Shown one piece after another: positions 18,439 to 28,200 of a DNA stretch of 64,000 nt. The translations under genes and the position numbers were made by a program. The first letter of the stretch is position 1; each line of letters opens with the position of its first letter. The stretch lies in assembly GCA_965198855.1 (NCBI GenBank), contig CBDAPZ010000002.1:372001-436000 (forward strand), in the 5' to 3' direction. A model generated the notes under the pieces. That model saw nothing but the letters and a program-made list of their open reading frames with translations, did no database searches and was not told where the DNA came from. The DNA is from BOG-908 sp965198855 (GTDB taxonomy: Bacteria > Pseudomonadota > Alphaproteobacteria > Acetobacterales > Acetobacteraceae).

Positions 18439-19538
18439 GGATACTCGTGTGGCAATGGGGCCGATTTGGCGCGGGCCCACGCGTCGGCGCGGATTTCGCG
18501 GCCCTGTTCAACACGCTGCCGGGCACGGATGCCGCCCTTTCTCTATCGTCGGGCGCGGAGATCCTGCAGGGGCCGCATCGGCCGCGCTGTGAATTGCCGG
18601 TGGCCACCTACACGAACATGGCCGGGTATGTGGCGCGCGTGATGAGCGCACCGATGATGATATCCCGACTCGCGACACGAATCGCCGCACTCCAGCCGGA
18701 CGTCGCCATGTGCGCCATGCCTGGCCCGCTGGACTTGGTGATGGATGCCGCCCTTCGCCGTGTGGGCGTGCCCTACGCTGTGGTAGTCCACGATGCCGAC
18801 CCGCATCCCGGCGATTACCGAATGGGGCAGATGGCGCTGCAGCACCGCCTGCTGCGACGTGCTGACGCGCATGTGGTACTCTCGACGCATGTGCATGCGC
18901 GCCTGGTCGGGCTCGGCCTCACCGCCGGCAAGATCGTTCTGCGCACCACCTTGCCGCCGCACACGCTCGATCTTCCGCCGCCGCCGCCGCGCGCGCATGG
19001 CGGCAAATTGCGCGTGCTGTTTTTCGGACGGCTGCTAGATTACAAAGGCCTCGATATGCTGGCCGAAGCGCTGGCGATGATACTGCCGCGGCCGGACATC
19101 GAAGTGCGCATCGTAGGACACGGCCCGGAAAGCGACGATTTGAAAACCCTGCGTGGCCTGCCCGGCGTGAGCGTCGAAAACCGCTGGGTGCCGGAAGAGG
19201 AAGTGGGAACCTTGCTGGCCTGGTCGGACGCGATCGTGATGACGCATCGCGAGGCAAGCCAAAGCGGTGTCGCCGCCGCCGGCCTCGCCGCACGCCGCTG
19301 GATCGTCTCGACACGTATCGGCGGCATCGCGGAACAACTGCAGGGCCAACCCGGCGCGATCCTGTGCGACATCAACGCGCAAGCCATCGCGAACGGCTTG
19401 TTGAAGCTGCTCGATGACCCACCGGACTCAGCCCATATGGCGCCTCCGGATTGGCAAAAAGACGCAGCACAGCTGGCAGAAGACTTAAAAACCAAACTCA
19501 CACACGCAAGTGGGTCAGATCGCCACATAGCCTCGTAG
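18435..19538 (+). CDS. Glycosyltransferase, family 4-like
   Basis: A 367-residue GT-B type enzyme. The nucleotide-sugar half shows LRVLFFGRLLDYKGLDML, VRIVGHGPE and LLAWSDAIVMTHREASQSGV. The N-terminal half has the acceptor-side phrase VAMCAMPGPLDLVMDAALRRVGVPYAVVVHD. The usual E-x7-E glutamates are weak (EASQSGVAAAG region). ATG overlaps the previous glycosyltransferase stop, so the pair is coupled. Its last 24 bases overlap the convergent urtE gene. Confidence 0.85.
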   Translation: MRILVWQWGRFGAGPRVGADFAALFNTLPGTDAALSLSSGAEILQGPHRPRCELPVATYTNMAGYVARVMSAPMMISRLATRIAALQPDVAMCAMPGPLDLVMDAALRRVGVPYAVVVHDADPHPGDYRMGQMALQHRLLRRADAHVVLSTHVHARLVGLGLTAGKIVLRTTLPPHTLDLPPPPPRAHGGKLRVLFFGRLLDYKGLDMLAEALAMILPRPDIEVRIVGHGPESDDLKTLRGLPGVSVENRWVPEEEVGTLLAWSDAIVMTHREASQSGVAAAGLAARRWIVSTRIGGIAEQLQGQPGAILCDINAQAIANGLLKLLDDPPDSAHMAPPDWQKDAAQLAEDLKTKLTHASGSDRHIAS

Positions 19539-20216
19539 GCGCGCTTCATCCAGAGATGAAGCCTCGCCTTGCATCACCACGGAACCGCGCTCCAGCACCG
19601 TGATATGCTGCGCGAGCGCACGCGCGAATTCATAATACTGTTCCACCAGCAAGATGGCCATCTCGCCACGCCCGCGCAGCAATTCGATGACGCGACCGAT
19701 ATCCTTGATGATGCTTGGCTGGATTCCCTCCGTCGGCTCATCCAGCACCAGCAATTTCGGCTTGATCACCAAGGCACGCGCGATCGCCAATTGCTGCTGC
19801 TGCCCACCGGAAAGATCCCCACCACGACGTCCCAACATCGTTTTCAGAATCGGAAACAGATCGAAGATCTCATCCGGTACCTTGCGGTGCCGCCGCGGCA
19901 ACAACCCGAACCCTGTCTCAAGATTCTCCTTCACCGTCAGCAACGCAAACACATCTCGCCCTTGCGGCACCGCGGCAATACCCCGGCGCGCGCGCTCGAA
20001 CGCCGGCAGCTTTGTGATGTCCGCCCCATCCCACATGATGCGGCCCTTGGATATCCCGTGCACACCCGTCACCGCACGTAAGAGGCTGGTCTTGCCCACA
20101 CCGTTGCGGCCGAGCAGGCACGTCACGTTCCCCGCGACTGCCTGCAGCGACACATTCCGCAGCGCGATCGCAGCGCCGTAATGCAGATCGATGCCCTCTA
20201 CAGATAGCATGATCAA
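19515..20216 (-). CDS. urtE: Urea ABC transporter ATP-binding subunit UrtE
   Basis: A 233-residue ABC ATPase of the branched-chain amino acid/urea (LivF) class: Walker A GRNGVGKTSL, signature LSGGQQQQLAIAR, Walker B LLVLDEPTEGIQPSI. The phrase VEGIDLHYGAAIALRNVSL is typical of UrtE. It is last in urtABCDE. The 3' end overlaps the convergent glycosyltransferase by 24 bases. Confidence 0.93.
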   Translation of the reverse strand: MIMLSVEGIDLHYGAAIALRNVSLQAVAGNVTCLLGRNGVGKTSLLRAVTGVHGISKGRIMWDGADITKLPAFERARRGIAAVPQGRDVFALLTVKENLETGFGLLPRRHRKVPDEIFDLFPILKTMLGRRGGDLSGGQQQQLAIARALVIKPKLLVLDEPTEGIQPSIIKDIGRVIELLRGRGEMAILLVEQYYEFARALAQHITVLERGSVVMQGEASSLDEARLRGYVAI

Positions 20217-20222
20217 ATCTCC

Positions 20223-20966
20223 CTATCGGCCAAGATAGACTTCGATAACGCGCTGGTTGTTGCTGACATGATCCAGACTGCCCTCCGCGAGCACGCTGCC
20301 CTCATGCAGCACGGTCACCCGCACCGCCAAGGCGCGCACGAAATCCATGTCGTGCTCAACCACCACCACACTATGCGTGCGATTGATCTCGCGCAGCAGG
20401 TCGGCCGTCTGCGCCGTCTCTGCATCCGTCATGCCGGCCACGGGCTCATCCACCAGCAGCAATTCCGGATCCTGGCCGAGCAGGACACCAATCTCGAGCC
20501 ATTGTTTCTGCCCGTGGCTGAGCGCACCCGCCTGCCGCTGCGCGTGCTCGCCCAGCTTTACGACACGTAGAATTTCGTCGATTCGGCCAGCCTCTTCCGA
20601 CGTCTCGCGTGCTGCCAGCACGGAGAATGGTTTTCGATGGCCCTTCAGCGAAAGCAGCAGATTGTCGCGCACCGTGAGCTGCTCGAACACGGTGGGCTTT
20701 TGGAATTTGCGGCCGATCCCCAGCCGCGCAATCGCGGGTTCGTCGAGCCGGGTGAGATCTACAGTGTCGCGGAACGTGACTTTCCCGGTGTTCGGCCTGG
20801 TCTTCCCCGTGATCACATCCATCATCGTGGTCTTGCCGGCGCCGTTTGGGCCGATGATGGCGCGCATCTCGCCTGGCTCCAGCGCCAAGGTCAACTTGTT
20901 GAGCGCACGGAACCCGTCGAAGGTGACGCTGACCTCATCGACATGGAGCAGAAGATTGACGGTCAC
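20223..20966 (-). CDS. urtD: Urea ABC transporter ATP-binding subunit UrtD
   Basis: A 247-residue LivG-class ATPase: Walker A GPNGAGKTTM, signature LSHGQKQWLEIG, Walker B LLLVDEPVAGMTDAE. The signature LSHGQKQWLEIGVLL, with GQ in place of the standard GGQ, is characteristic of UrtD. It overlaps urtC by four bases and pairs with UrtE to power import. Confidence 0.94.
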   Translation of the reverse strand: MTVNLLLHVDEVSVTFDGFRALNKLTLALEPGEMRAIIGPNGAGKTTMMDVITGKTRPNTGKVTFRDTVDLTRLDEPAIARLGIGRKFQKPTVFEQLTVRDNLLLSLKGHRKPFSVLAARETSEEAGRIDEILRVVKLGEHAQRQAGALSHGQKQWLEIGVLLGQDPELLLVDEPVAGMTDAETAQTADLLREINRTHSVVVVEHDMDFVRALAVRVTVLHEGSVLAEGSLDHVSNNQRVIEVYLGR

Positions 20967-22138
20967 GAGGCCAACTCCTCAGGCTCGGATTGGCCGTATT
21001 CGTCGGCGCCGGGCTGTTCCAGTTCGGGTGTCGGCGACTCGGGCTTAGCACGGCGCGCCGGCGCACGCAGGCCCATCAAGCCATGCGGCAGGAACAGCGT
21101 GGTGAGAATGAACAAGGCACCAAGCGCATAAAGCCAAAGTTCCGGCAGCAGCCCGGTGAAGACGGTCTTGCCGAGATTGACGAGGATGGCGCCGATGATC
21201 GCACCGCTCAGCGTGCCGCGACCACCGACAGCGACCCAGATCACCGCCTCGATCGAGTTGCCGGGCGCGAATTCGCCGGGGTTGATGATGCCTACCTGTG
21301 CGACGTAGAGCGCGCCTCCGAGGCCGGCGATGATCGCCGAGGCGACCCAGGCCAGCAATTTGATATGGTCGGGACGGTAGCCAAGAAAACGGGTGCGACT
21401 TTCCGCGTCGCGCACCGCCACCAGCAATTTTCCGTATCGCCCCGCAAGCATCTTTCGTGTCAGCAGCAAACTGCCTGAGAGCAGAACTGCGGTCACCACC
21501 AGCAATGCCGCACGGGTCGGCACAGAATGCAGATCGGCGCCGAGGATATCCTTGAAATCGGTGAGGCCGTTATTGCCGCCGAAACCCATGTCGTTGCGGA
21601 AGAAGGCCAGCAGCAGCGCGTAGGTGAGTGCCTGGGTGATGATGGAGAGATACACGCCCGAGACGCGGCTGCGGAAGGCGAGCCAGCCGAACAATCCCGC
21701 CAGCGCCGCCGGCACAGCCATCGCCATGACGAGCGCGAAGGGGAAGAACGAAAACCCGTGCCAATACCAGGGGATTTCCGTCCAGGACAGGAACACCATG
21801 AAGTCGGGCAAATTCGCATTGCCATACACGCCGCGCGATCCGATTTCGCGCATGAGATACATGCCCATGGCGTAACCACCGAGTGCGAAGAACGCGGCGT
21901 GGCCGAGGGTGAGGATGCCGGCGAAACCCCAGACGAGGTCCACCGCCAACGCGAGCATGGCATAAGAGAGGTATTTTCCGGCCAGCGTAATGCCGAAAGC
22001 CGGCACGTGCAGGGGAAAACTTTCCGGCAGCAGGCTAAGCAGTGCGAGTAGCGTTGCACCGCCGAGGACTGCCGGTGCGGTGATGGTGACGCCGGGCAGG
22101 AACCCGCCGCCGCTGGAGAAAACCGCGGGCGCCTTCAT
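20963..22138 (-). CDS. urtC: Urea ABC transporter permease UrtC
   Basis: A 391-residue LivM-type inner-membrane permease with about ten hydrophobic segments. Motifs include GFAGILTLGHAAFFALGGYAMG, NNGLTDFKDILGADL and the C-terminal LSGAIIGAILVN. It has a hydrophilic, charged C-terminal tail (about 25 residues). It overlaps both neighbours by four bases (urtB upstream, urtD downstream). Confidence 0.93.
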   Translation of the reverse strand: MKAPAVFSSGGGFLPGVTITAPAVLGGATLLALLSLLPESFPLHVPAFGITLAGKYLSYAMLALAVDLVWGFAGILTLGHAAFFALGGYAMGMYLMREIGSRGVYGNANLPDFMVFLSWTEIPWYWHGFSFFPFALVMAMAVPAALAGLFGWLAFRSRVSGVYLSIITQALTYALLLAFFRNDMGFGGNNGLTDFKDILGADLHSVPTRAALLVVTAVLLSGSLLLTRKMLAGRYGKLLVAVRDAESRTRFLGYRPDHIKLLAWVASAIIAGLGGALYVAQVGIINPGEFAPGNSIEAVIWVAVGGRGTLSGAIIGAILVNLGKTVFTGLLPELWLYALGALFILTTLFLPHGLMGLRAPARRAKPESPTPELEQPGADEYGQSEPEELAS

Positions 22139-23724
22139 TGTTCCACCGCCCGGCCACGCAGCGGGAACATGCCGCGCGGTCGCAACTGGATGAACATGAT
22201 CAGGAGGATGAGCACGAAGATCTTGCCGAGCACAGCACCCACCATCGGTTCGAGCACCTTGTTGGAAAGCCCCAGCGTAACGGCCCCGGCGAGCGTGCCG
22301 AGCAGATTTCCTACGCCGCCGAACACCACCACCATGAAACTATCGATGATGTAGCCCTGCCCGAGATTGGGGCTGACATTGTCGATCTGGCTGATGGCGA
22401 CCCCAGCCAAACCGGCCACACCAGAGCCGAGCCCGAAGGTGAGTGCATCGACGCGCGGTGTGCGGATGCCCATCAGTGCCGCCATGCGACGGTTCTGCGT
22501 GACGGCCCGCATCTCCAGGCCGAGCGGCGTGTAGCGGAGGATCGAGATGAGGCCGCCCATGACGGCCACGGAGAACAGGATGATCGCGAGCCGGTTCAAT
22601 GTGATCACAAGACCGCCGATATCGATGGCGCCGGAGAGGAATTGCGGCGTGATGACGGAGATATTTGTAGGCCCGAACAGCGAACGTATCGCCTGCTGCA
22701 GCACCAACGACAATCCCCACGTCGCCAGCAGGGTTTCCAGAGGCCGGCCATAGAGGAAACGGATCAACGAACGTTCGATGCCGACGCCGATCGCGCCGCA
22801 GACGAGGAAAGCGACCGGCACGGCGAGGATCAGGCCAAGGCCGGCCGCACCCGGGATCGCGCTCAGGACCGCCTGCTGCACGAGATACGTGACATAGGCG
22901 CCGATCATCACCAGTTCGCCATGCGCCATGTTGATCACGCCCATCACGCCGAAGGTGATGGCGAGGCCCATGGCGGCGAGCAGCAGGACAGAGGAAAGGC
23001 TGAGGCCGTAGAACAGGTTTTGGCCGAGGCTCCAGAGGCTGAGGCGTAAATCGATCGAGCCGATGGCGCCGGCCGCTGCGGTCATCACCGGCTGCGGCTG
23101 GCCGGACAGGCCGCTGAGGATGGCCCTGGACGGCAGTCCGCCGCGCGCCTTCAGAATGCCGATGGCGTCGATCGCCTGCGCCTGGTCGATCGGCGCGGTT
23201 GCGGACAGCAATGCCGCCGCACGCGCCTGCTGCATTTTGATTTTTACATAACCTACCGATTCCTGAGCGATCGTCTGATCGAGCGCGGGCACCACGGCAG
23301 GATCATGCAGGTCGAAAATCGTTTCCGCTGCGGCGGCGCGGTGCGCGGGATCAGCCACGTGCAGATCGAGCAAGGCCAGCGCGCGCTGCACCGCTTCGCG
23401 CACATGGTTGTTGAGTTTCACCGGATGCACATCGTCTGGCGAAACGGTGCTTGCGGCACCGGTACGCGCATCGAGCAGGCCAGAATCGGTTTCGATGTAG
23501 AGCGCGCCGCCTTCGTCGGCCACCACGAGATGGTTGCTCGTGAGTGCCTGCAGCACCGGCTGGGCCCGGGGATTGCCCGAGAGCGCCAGCGCCGTCGCCG
23601 TGTTGGAGACCGTGTCGAAATCATCCGCGGAAAATCCTGCGAATGGATCCGTACCCGCGCGCGCCGCACTGGTGAACAACAGCAGCACCAGTGCGATCAG
23701 CTTCAGCCAGGAGAGGCTGCGCAT
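22135..23724 (-). CDS. urtB: Urea ABC transporter permease UrtB
   Basis: LivH-type permease with the N-terminal periplasmic extension that marks UrtB. A signal-like sequence (MRSLSWLKLIALVLLLFTSAARA) is followed by about 190 soluble residues and then the membrane domain (GLAITFGVMGVINMAHGELVMIGAYVTY). Two in-frame starts are possible, 23742 (overlapping urtA) and 23724. I prefer 23724, preceded by ACAGG. At about 529 residues it is of normal size for UrtB. Confidence 0.92.
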   Translation of the reverse strand: MRSLSWLKLIALVLLLFTSAARAGTDPFAGFSADDFDTVSNTATALALSGNPRAQPVLQALTSNHLVVADEGGALYIETDSGLLDARTGAASTVSPDDVHPVKLNNHVREAVQRALALLDLHVADPAHRAAAAETIFDLHDPAVVPALDQTIAQESVGYVKIKMQQARAAALLSATAPIDQAQAIDAIGILKARGGLPSRAILSGLSGQPQPVMTAAAGAIGSIDLRLSLWSLGQNLFYGLSLSSVLLLAAMGLAITFGVMGVINMAHGELVMIGAYVTYLVQQAVLSAIPGAAGLGLILAVPVAFLVCGAIGVGIERSLIRFLYGRPLETLLATWGLSLVLQQAIRSLFGPTNISVITPQFLSGAIDIGGLVITLNRLAIILFSVAVMGGLISILRYTPLGLEMRAVTQNRRMAALMGIRTPRVDALTFGLGSGVAGLAGVAISQIDNVSPNLGQGYIIDSFMVVVFGGVGNLLGTLAGAVTLGLSNKVLEPMVGAVLGKIFVLILLIMFIQLRPRGMFPLRGRAVEQ

Positions 23725-23734
23725 GACCGGCCTG

Positions 23735-25054
23735 TCACGCATGTTTCGTGCCGATACAGGCTTTCTTGACCGTGTTGTAGTTGCCGCAGGAGATCGGTGG
23801 GGTCCAGTCACCGATGAGGTTCTTCGTCTCCGGCACATAGGGCGACCAGGCCTGGGCGGCGACCAGATCAGGCGTTTTCCACACCACGTTGAACTGGCCG
23901 TCATTCTGGATTTCGCCGATCAGCACCGGCTTTGTGAGATGGTGGTTCGGCAGCATGGTGGCGACACCGCCGGTGAGATTCGGCTGCTTGGTACCCGGCA
24001 AGGCGGCGATCACCTTGTCCTGGTCGGTGGTGCCGGCTTTGGTGACGGCCTGCACCCACATGTTGAAGCCGATGTAATGCGCTTCCATCGGATCATTCGT
24101 GGTGCGCTTGGGCTTCTTGGTGAATTTGTGCCAGGCTTTGATGAAGGTCTTGTTGGGTTTCGTGGGCACGCTCTCGAAGTAATTCCAGGCGGCGAGGTGG
24201 CCGACGAGGGGGTTCGTGTCCATGCCGGCGAGTTCTTCCTCGCCGACGCTGAAGGCGCAGACGGGGATGTCGGTGGCCTTGATCCCCTGGTTGCCGAGCT
24301 CCTTGTAGAACGGCACGTTGGCATCGCCGTTGATGGTGGAGACCACCGCGGTCTTTTTGCCTGCAGAGCCGAAGGCCTTGATCTGTGCTACGATGTTCTG
24401 CCAGTCGGACTGTCCGAACGGCGTGTAGTTGATCATGATGTCGGCGTGCGCAACACCTTTGGAGAGCAGGTAGTTTTCCAGGATCTGGTTGGTGGTGCGG
24501 GGATAGACATAGTCGGTGCCGGCGAGCACCCAGCGCTTCACTTTCTCCTCGCGCGCCAGATAGTCCACCGCCGGGATGGCTTGCTGGTTCGGTGCGGCGC
24601 CGGTGTAGAACACGTTGCGGCTGCATTCCTGGCCTTCGTATTGCACGGGGTAGAACAGGATGCCGTTCAGTTCCTCGAACACCGGGAGCACCGATTTGCG
24701 CGATACGCTGGTCCAGCAGCCGAACACGGCGGCGCATTTATCCACCGAGATGAGCTGGCGGGCTTTTTCGGCAAAGAGCGGCCAGTTCGAGGCCGGGTCG
24801 ACGACGACGGCTTCGAGCGGCCGGCCGAGCACGCCGCCTTTGGCATTCTGTTCCTCGATCAGCATGAGCATCACGTCTTTCAGCGTGGTTTCGCTGATCG
24901 CCATGGTGCCGGAGAGGGAGTGCAGGATGCCCACCTTGATCGGTTCGCCCGTGGGTGCGGCGCGGGCCGGCAGGGCCACTGCGCCGGCGGCGGCGAGGCC
25001 CAGGCCGAGCTTGGCGAAATTGCGGCGGGAAAGATGAGTGGCGTCGTCGCTCAT
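23735..25054 (-). CDS. urtA: Urea ABC transporter substrate-binding protein UrtA
   Basis: Periplasmic type I binding protein for urea. It has a Tat signal (SRRNFAKLG near residues 9-17) and mature domain starting near GEPIKVGILHSLSGTMAISE. VVDPASNWPLFAEKA, VFGCWTSVSRKSVLPV and FYPVQYEGQECSRNVFYTGA are the hallmarks of UrtA among the Liv-type binding proteins. ATG 25054 is chosen because it begins the Tat n-region; an earlier ATG at 25090 adds 12 residues. It is first gene of urtABCDE, divergent from the sensor kinase with a perfect palindrome between. Confidence 0.95.
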   Translation of the reverse strand: MSDDATHLSRRNFAKLGLGLAAAGAVALPARAAPTGEPIKVGILHSLSGTMAISETTLKDVMLMLIEEQNAKGGVLGRPLEAVVVDPASNWPLFAEKARQLISVDKCAAVFGCWTSVSRKSVLPVFEELNGILFYPVQYEGQECSRNVFYTGAAPNQQAIPAVDYLAREEKVKRWVLAGTDYVYPRTTNQILENYLLSKGVAHADIMINYTPFGQSDWQNIVAQIKAFGSAGKKTAVVSTINGDANVPFYKELGNQGIKATDIPVCAFSVGEEELAGMDTNPLVGHLAAWNYFESVPTKPNKTFIKAWHKFTKKPKRTTNDPMEAHYIGFNMWVQAVTKAGTTDQDKVIAALPGTKQPNLTGGVATMLPNHHLTKPVLIGEIQNDGQFNVVWKTPDLVAAQAWSPYVPETKNLIGDWTPPISCGNYNTVKKACIGTKHA

Positions 25055-25110
25055 GGTTCGGTCCCTGGTGAGAATGGAGTGTTTTTGCAACTTCGCCGCA
25101 ACGATTTACC

Positions 25111-25128
25111 ATACGCAGTACTGCGTAT
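25111..25128. promoter_or_regulatory. Perfect 18-bp palindrome between urtA and the sensor kinase (candidate operator)
   Basis: ATACGCAGTACTGCGTAT is self-complementary without mismatch. It lies 57 bases upstream of urtA ATG and 85 bases upstream of the kinase TTG. A dimeric regulator could control both promoters from here; the LuxR-type regulator encoded with the kinase is the obvious candidate (inference). Confidence 0.6.
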
Positions 25129-25157
25129 AGGTTTGCGCTTGCCTGCCTTAAAGAAAT

Positions 25158-25206
25158 GACGGGGGTCTGGGGGGCCGGCACGGCTCCGCCAATCTTCCTT
25201 GGAGAG
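25158..25206 (+). repeat. GC-rich terminator-like repeat, copy 1 (family C)
   Basis: GGGGGTCTGGGGGGCCGGCA ... CCGCCAATCTTCCTTGG. It resembles copies at 35.4, 43.3 and 47.9 kb. Here it sits in the leader of the kinase rather than after a gene. Confidence 0.55.
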
Positions 25207-25212
25207 CGTTTA

Positions 25213-28200
25213 TTGATAGGACCCGCCAACACCACCCGCCTGCGCATCGTCCGCATGCGCCGCGACTATAATCGCTGGGTCGCCAACCAGACACTCGAGG
25301 ATTTCGCCCTACGTTTCACAGCAAAGTCCGGGCGCGTTTGGTCGCATTCACGGGTGGCCAATACGGCACTGGGTTCAATGTCGTTTCTGGCGCTCGAAGC
25401 AATCGGCGGCACGGTGACGTTGCGATTCGGTTTCACCAATGCGCTCGTCGCCATATTGGCGACGGCTCTTGTTATTTTCCTGGTCAGCATTCCGATCTGT
25501 GCCACGGCGGCGCGCAACGGGTTGGATATCGATCTGCTGACGCGTGGCGCCGGGTTCGGTTATATCGGTTCGACCATCACGTCGCTGATCTACGCGACGT
25601 TCACTTTCATATTCTTCGGCATCGAGGCGGCGATCCTGGCCACCATGCTGAACCGTTTTCTGATGATCCCTTTGTGGCTCGCCTATCTGTTGTGCGCCGC
25701 GACCGTGGTGCCGCTGGTGACGCATGGCATCAGTTTCATCGGGCGGCTGCAGGTGAGCACGCAGCCTGTGTGGCTGACGCTGAACATTTTGCCGTTGCTC
25801 GCCGTGCTGGTGCTGCATCCGGAGTGGGTGACGCGATGGACGCATTTCGTGGCGCCTGGGATTTCGGGTTTCGACATCAAGGCCGCCGGTGCGGCGGGTT
25901 CGATCATCTTCGTGCTGATCTGCCAGACGGCGGAGCAGGTGGATTTTCTGCGGTTCCTGCCGGAGCGGCGCGGCAAGGGTGATCGGGCCTGGTGGTTCGC
26001 CATGTTGATGGCAGGGCCTGGATGGGTGCTGATCGATGCCCTGAAACTGCTGGCCGGCTCGTTGCTGGCCGTGGCGGCGATGCAGGCGGGGCTGACGGCG
26101 GCCGAAGCGGTGCAGCCGGCAGAAATGTATCGCATCGCTTACGGCACTTTCCTGCCCGCCGGCGGGTCGCTGTTGCTGACGGCGCTGCTGGTGGCGGTGT
26201 CGCAGATAAAAATCAATGTGACGAATGCATATGCGGGCTCGCTGGCATGGTCGAATTTCTTCTCGCGCCTCACGCACAGCCATCCCGGGCGTGTGTTCTA
26301 TGTGATCTTCAATGTTGCGATTGCACTTGCCTTGATGGAAGCCGGGCTGGTCGACACGATCACCAACGGGCTGCTGCTTTATGCCGGCATTGCGGCCGCC
26401 TGGATCGGTGCCATTGCAGGGCACCTTACCCTTACGCGGCCGCTGGGATTGGCGCCGGCGGCCATCGAATTCCGCCGTGCCCATCTGCCGGATATCAATC
26501 CGGTCGGGCTCGGCAGCATGGCGTTCGGCGCGCTGGCGGGCATGGCGTGTTATGCCGGGTATGCCGGGCCGCTTGCTGCTTCGTTTAGCACCTTTGCGGC
26601 GTTAGGCATTGCGTTCCTGCTCGCGCCGCTGCTTGCCTGGGCCACCGGCGGCCGTACTTTTCTTGCGCGCAAGCCGCGGGCGGATTGGGCGGCGCGTAAA
26701 AACCTCGTCTGCATCATATGCGAGCATCGTTTCGAGCCGGAGGACATGGCGTATTGCCCGGCCTATGGCGGTGCCATCTGTTCGCTGTGCTGCTCATTGG
26801 ATTCTCGTTGCCGCGACAGTTGCAAACCGACGCAGACGCGCCTCGCCTATCAAGCCGCCCTGCCGCTGAAGCTGCTGCCTTTGCAGGCGCGCGCGGCACT
26901 GAACACCAATCTCGGTCGTTTCGGGGCGATGTTCGCCGCGGCGGCGCTGCTGATCGTCGTGTTGATGACCGAGGAGATCACGGGCACGGTTTCGTTGGCG
27001 GCGTTATTGCATATGCTGGGACGTGACGGGCATCCGGGCGCGCTGCTCACGTTGCTTCTGGCAGCGGCCGTCGGTAGCTGGCTTCTGGTGCTAAGCCTTG
27101 AAAATCGCCGTGTGGCAGAGGAGGAGACGCGACGACAAACCGGGCTGCTGATGAACGAGATACAGGCGCACCGGCAGACCGATGCCGCGTTGCAGAAGGC
27201 GAAGGAACGCGCCGAGTCAGCGAGCCTTGCCAAAAGCCGCTATGTGACGGGGATCAGTCATGAACTGCGCTCTCCATTGAACGCCATTCTGGGCTATGCG
27301 CAATTGATGGAAGATGACGGCCGTCTGCCGCCGGAACGCCAGCGCGCGGTGCGGATCATCCGGGAAAGCGGCGAGCATCTCAGCGCCATCATCGGCGGCC
27401 TGCTCGACATCTCGAAGATCGAGGCTGGTCGCGTTGAATTGCATCGCGACCGCTGCCGCCTGCCGGATTTCGTCGACAGCCTGGTGCAGATGATGCGGCC
27501 GCAGGCGGAAGCGAAAGGCCTGCGGCTGCTCTATCAGCGCGGATACCTGCCGGCGATGGTGATGACGGACGAGCAGAGGCTGCGACAGATTTTGATAAAC
27601 CTGTTGTCCAACGCGGTAAAATTCACTGCCGCCGGCACGGTGACTCTGATCGCGAACTGGCGCAACCAGATCGCTGAGTTCAGCATTGCCGATACCGGTT
27701 GCGGCATTGCACCCGGCGATATCGAGCGTGTGTTCGAGCCGTTCGAACGTGCGGCGCTCGATGCGAGCATACCGGGCACCGGGCTGGGGCTGACCATCAC
27801 CAGGCTGCTCGCGCATGTGCTCGGCGGCGACGTGACGGTCTCGAGCACGCTCGGCAAGGGCAGTTGTTTCCGTGTAAAACTGATGCTGTCGGACGTGATC
27901 GACCCGGGGATGCGCGCAGCACCCGACAGGATCGGTGGTTATTTCGGCGCCCGCAAGCGCGTGATGGTGGTGGACGACCATGGGGCACATCGCCAATTGA
28001 TGACCGATCTGCTCATGCCGCTCGGCTTCGAACTGCATCTGGCGCCGGACGGATTTGCCTGCCTCGATGCGGCGGAAGGTTGGCGGCCCGATCTGTTCCT
28101 GCTCGATCTGCAGATGCCGGGCATGAACGGGCGCGACCTAGCGCGGCGCTTGCGCGAGAGTCCCGCTGGCCAGGCACCAATTATTTTCCTTTCCGCCAAT

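Noticed and set aside
23534..25159. 541-residue open frame antisense to urtA
   Set aside because: No ribosome site, no domain, and UrtA on the other strand is unmistakable.
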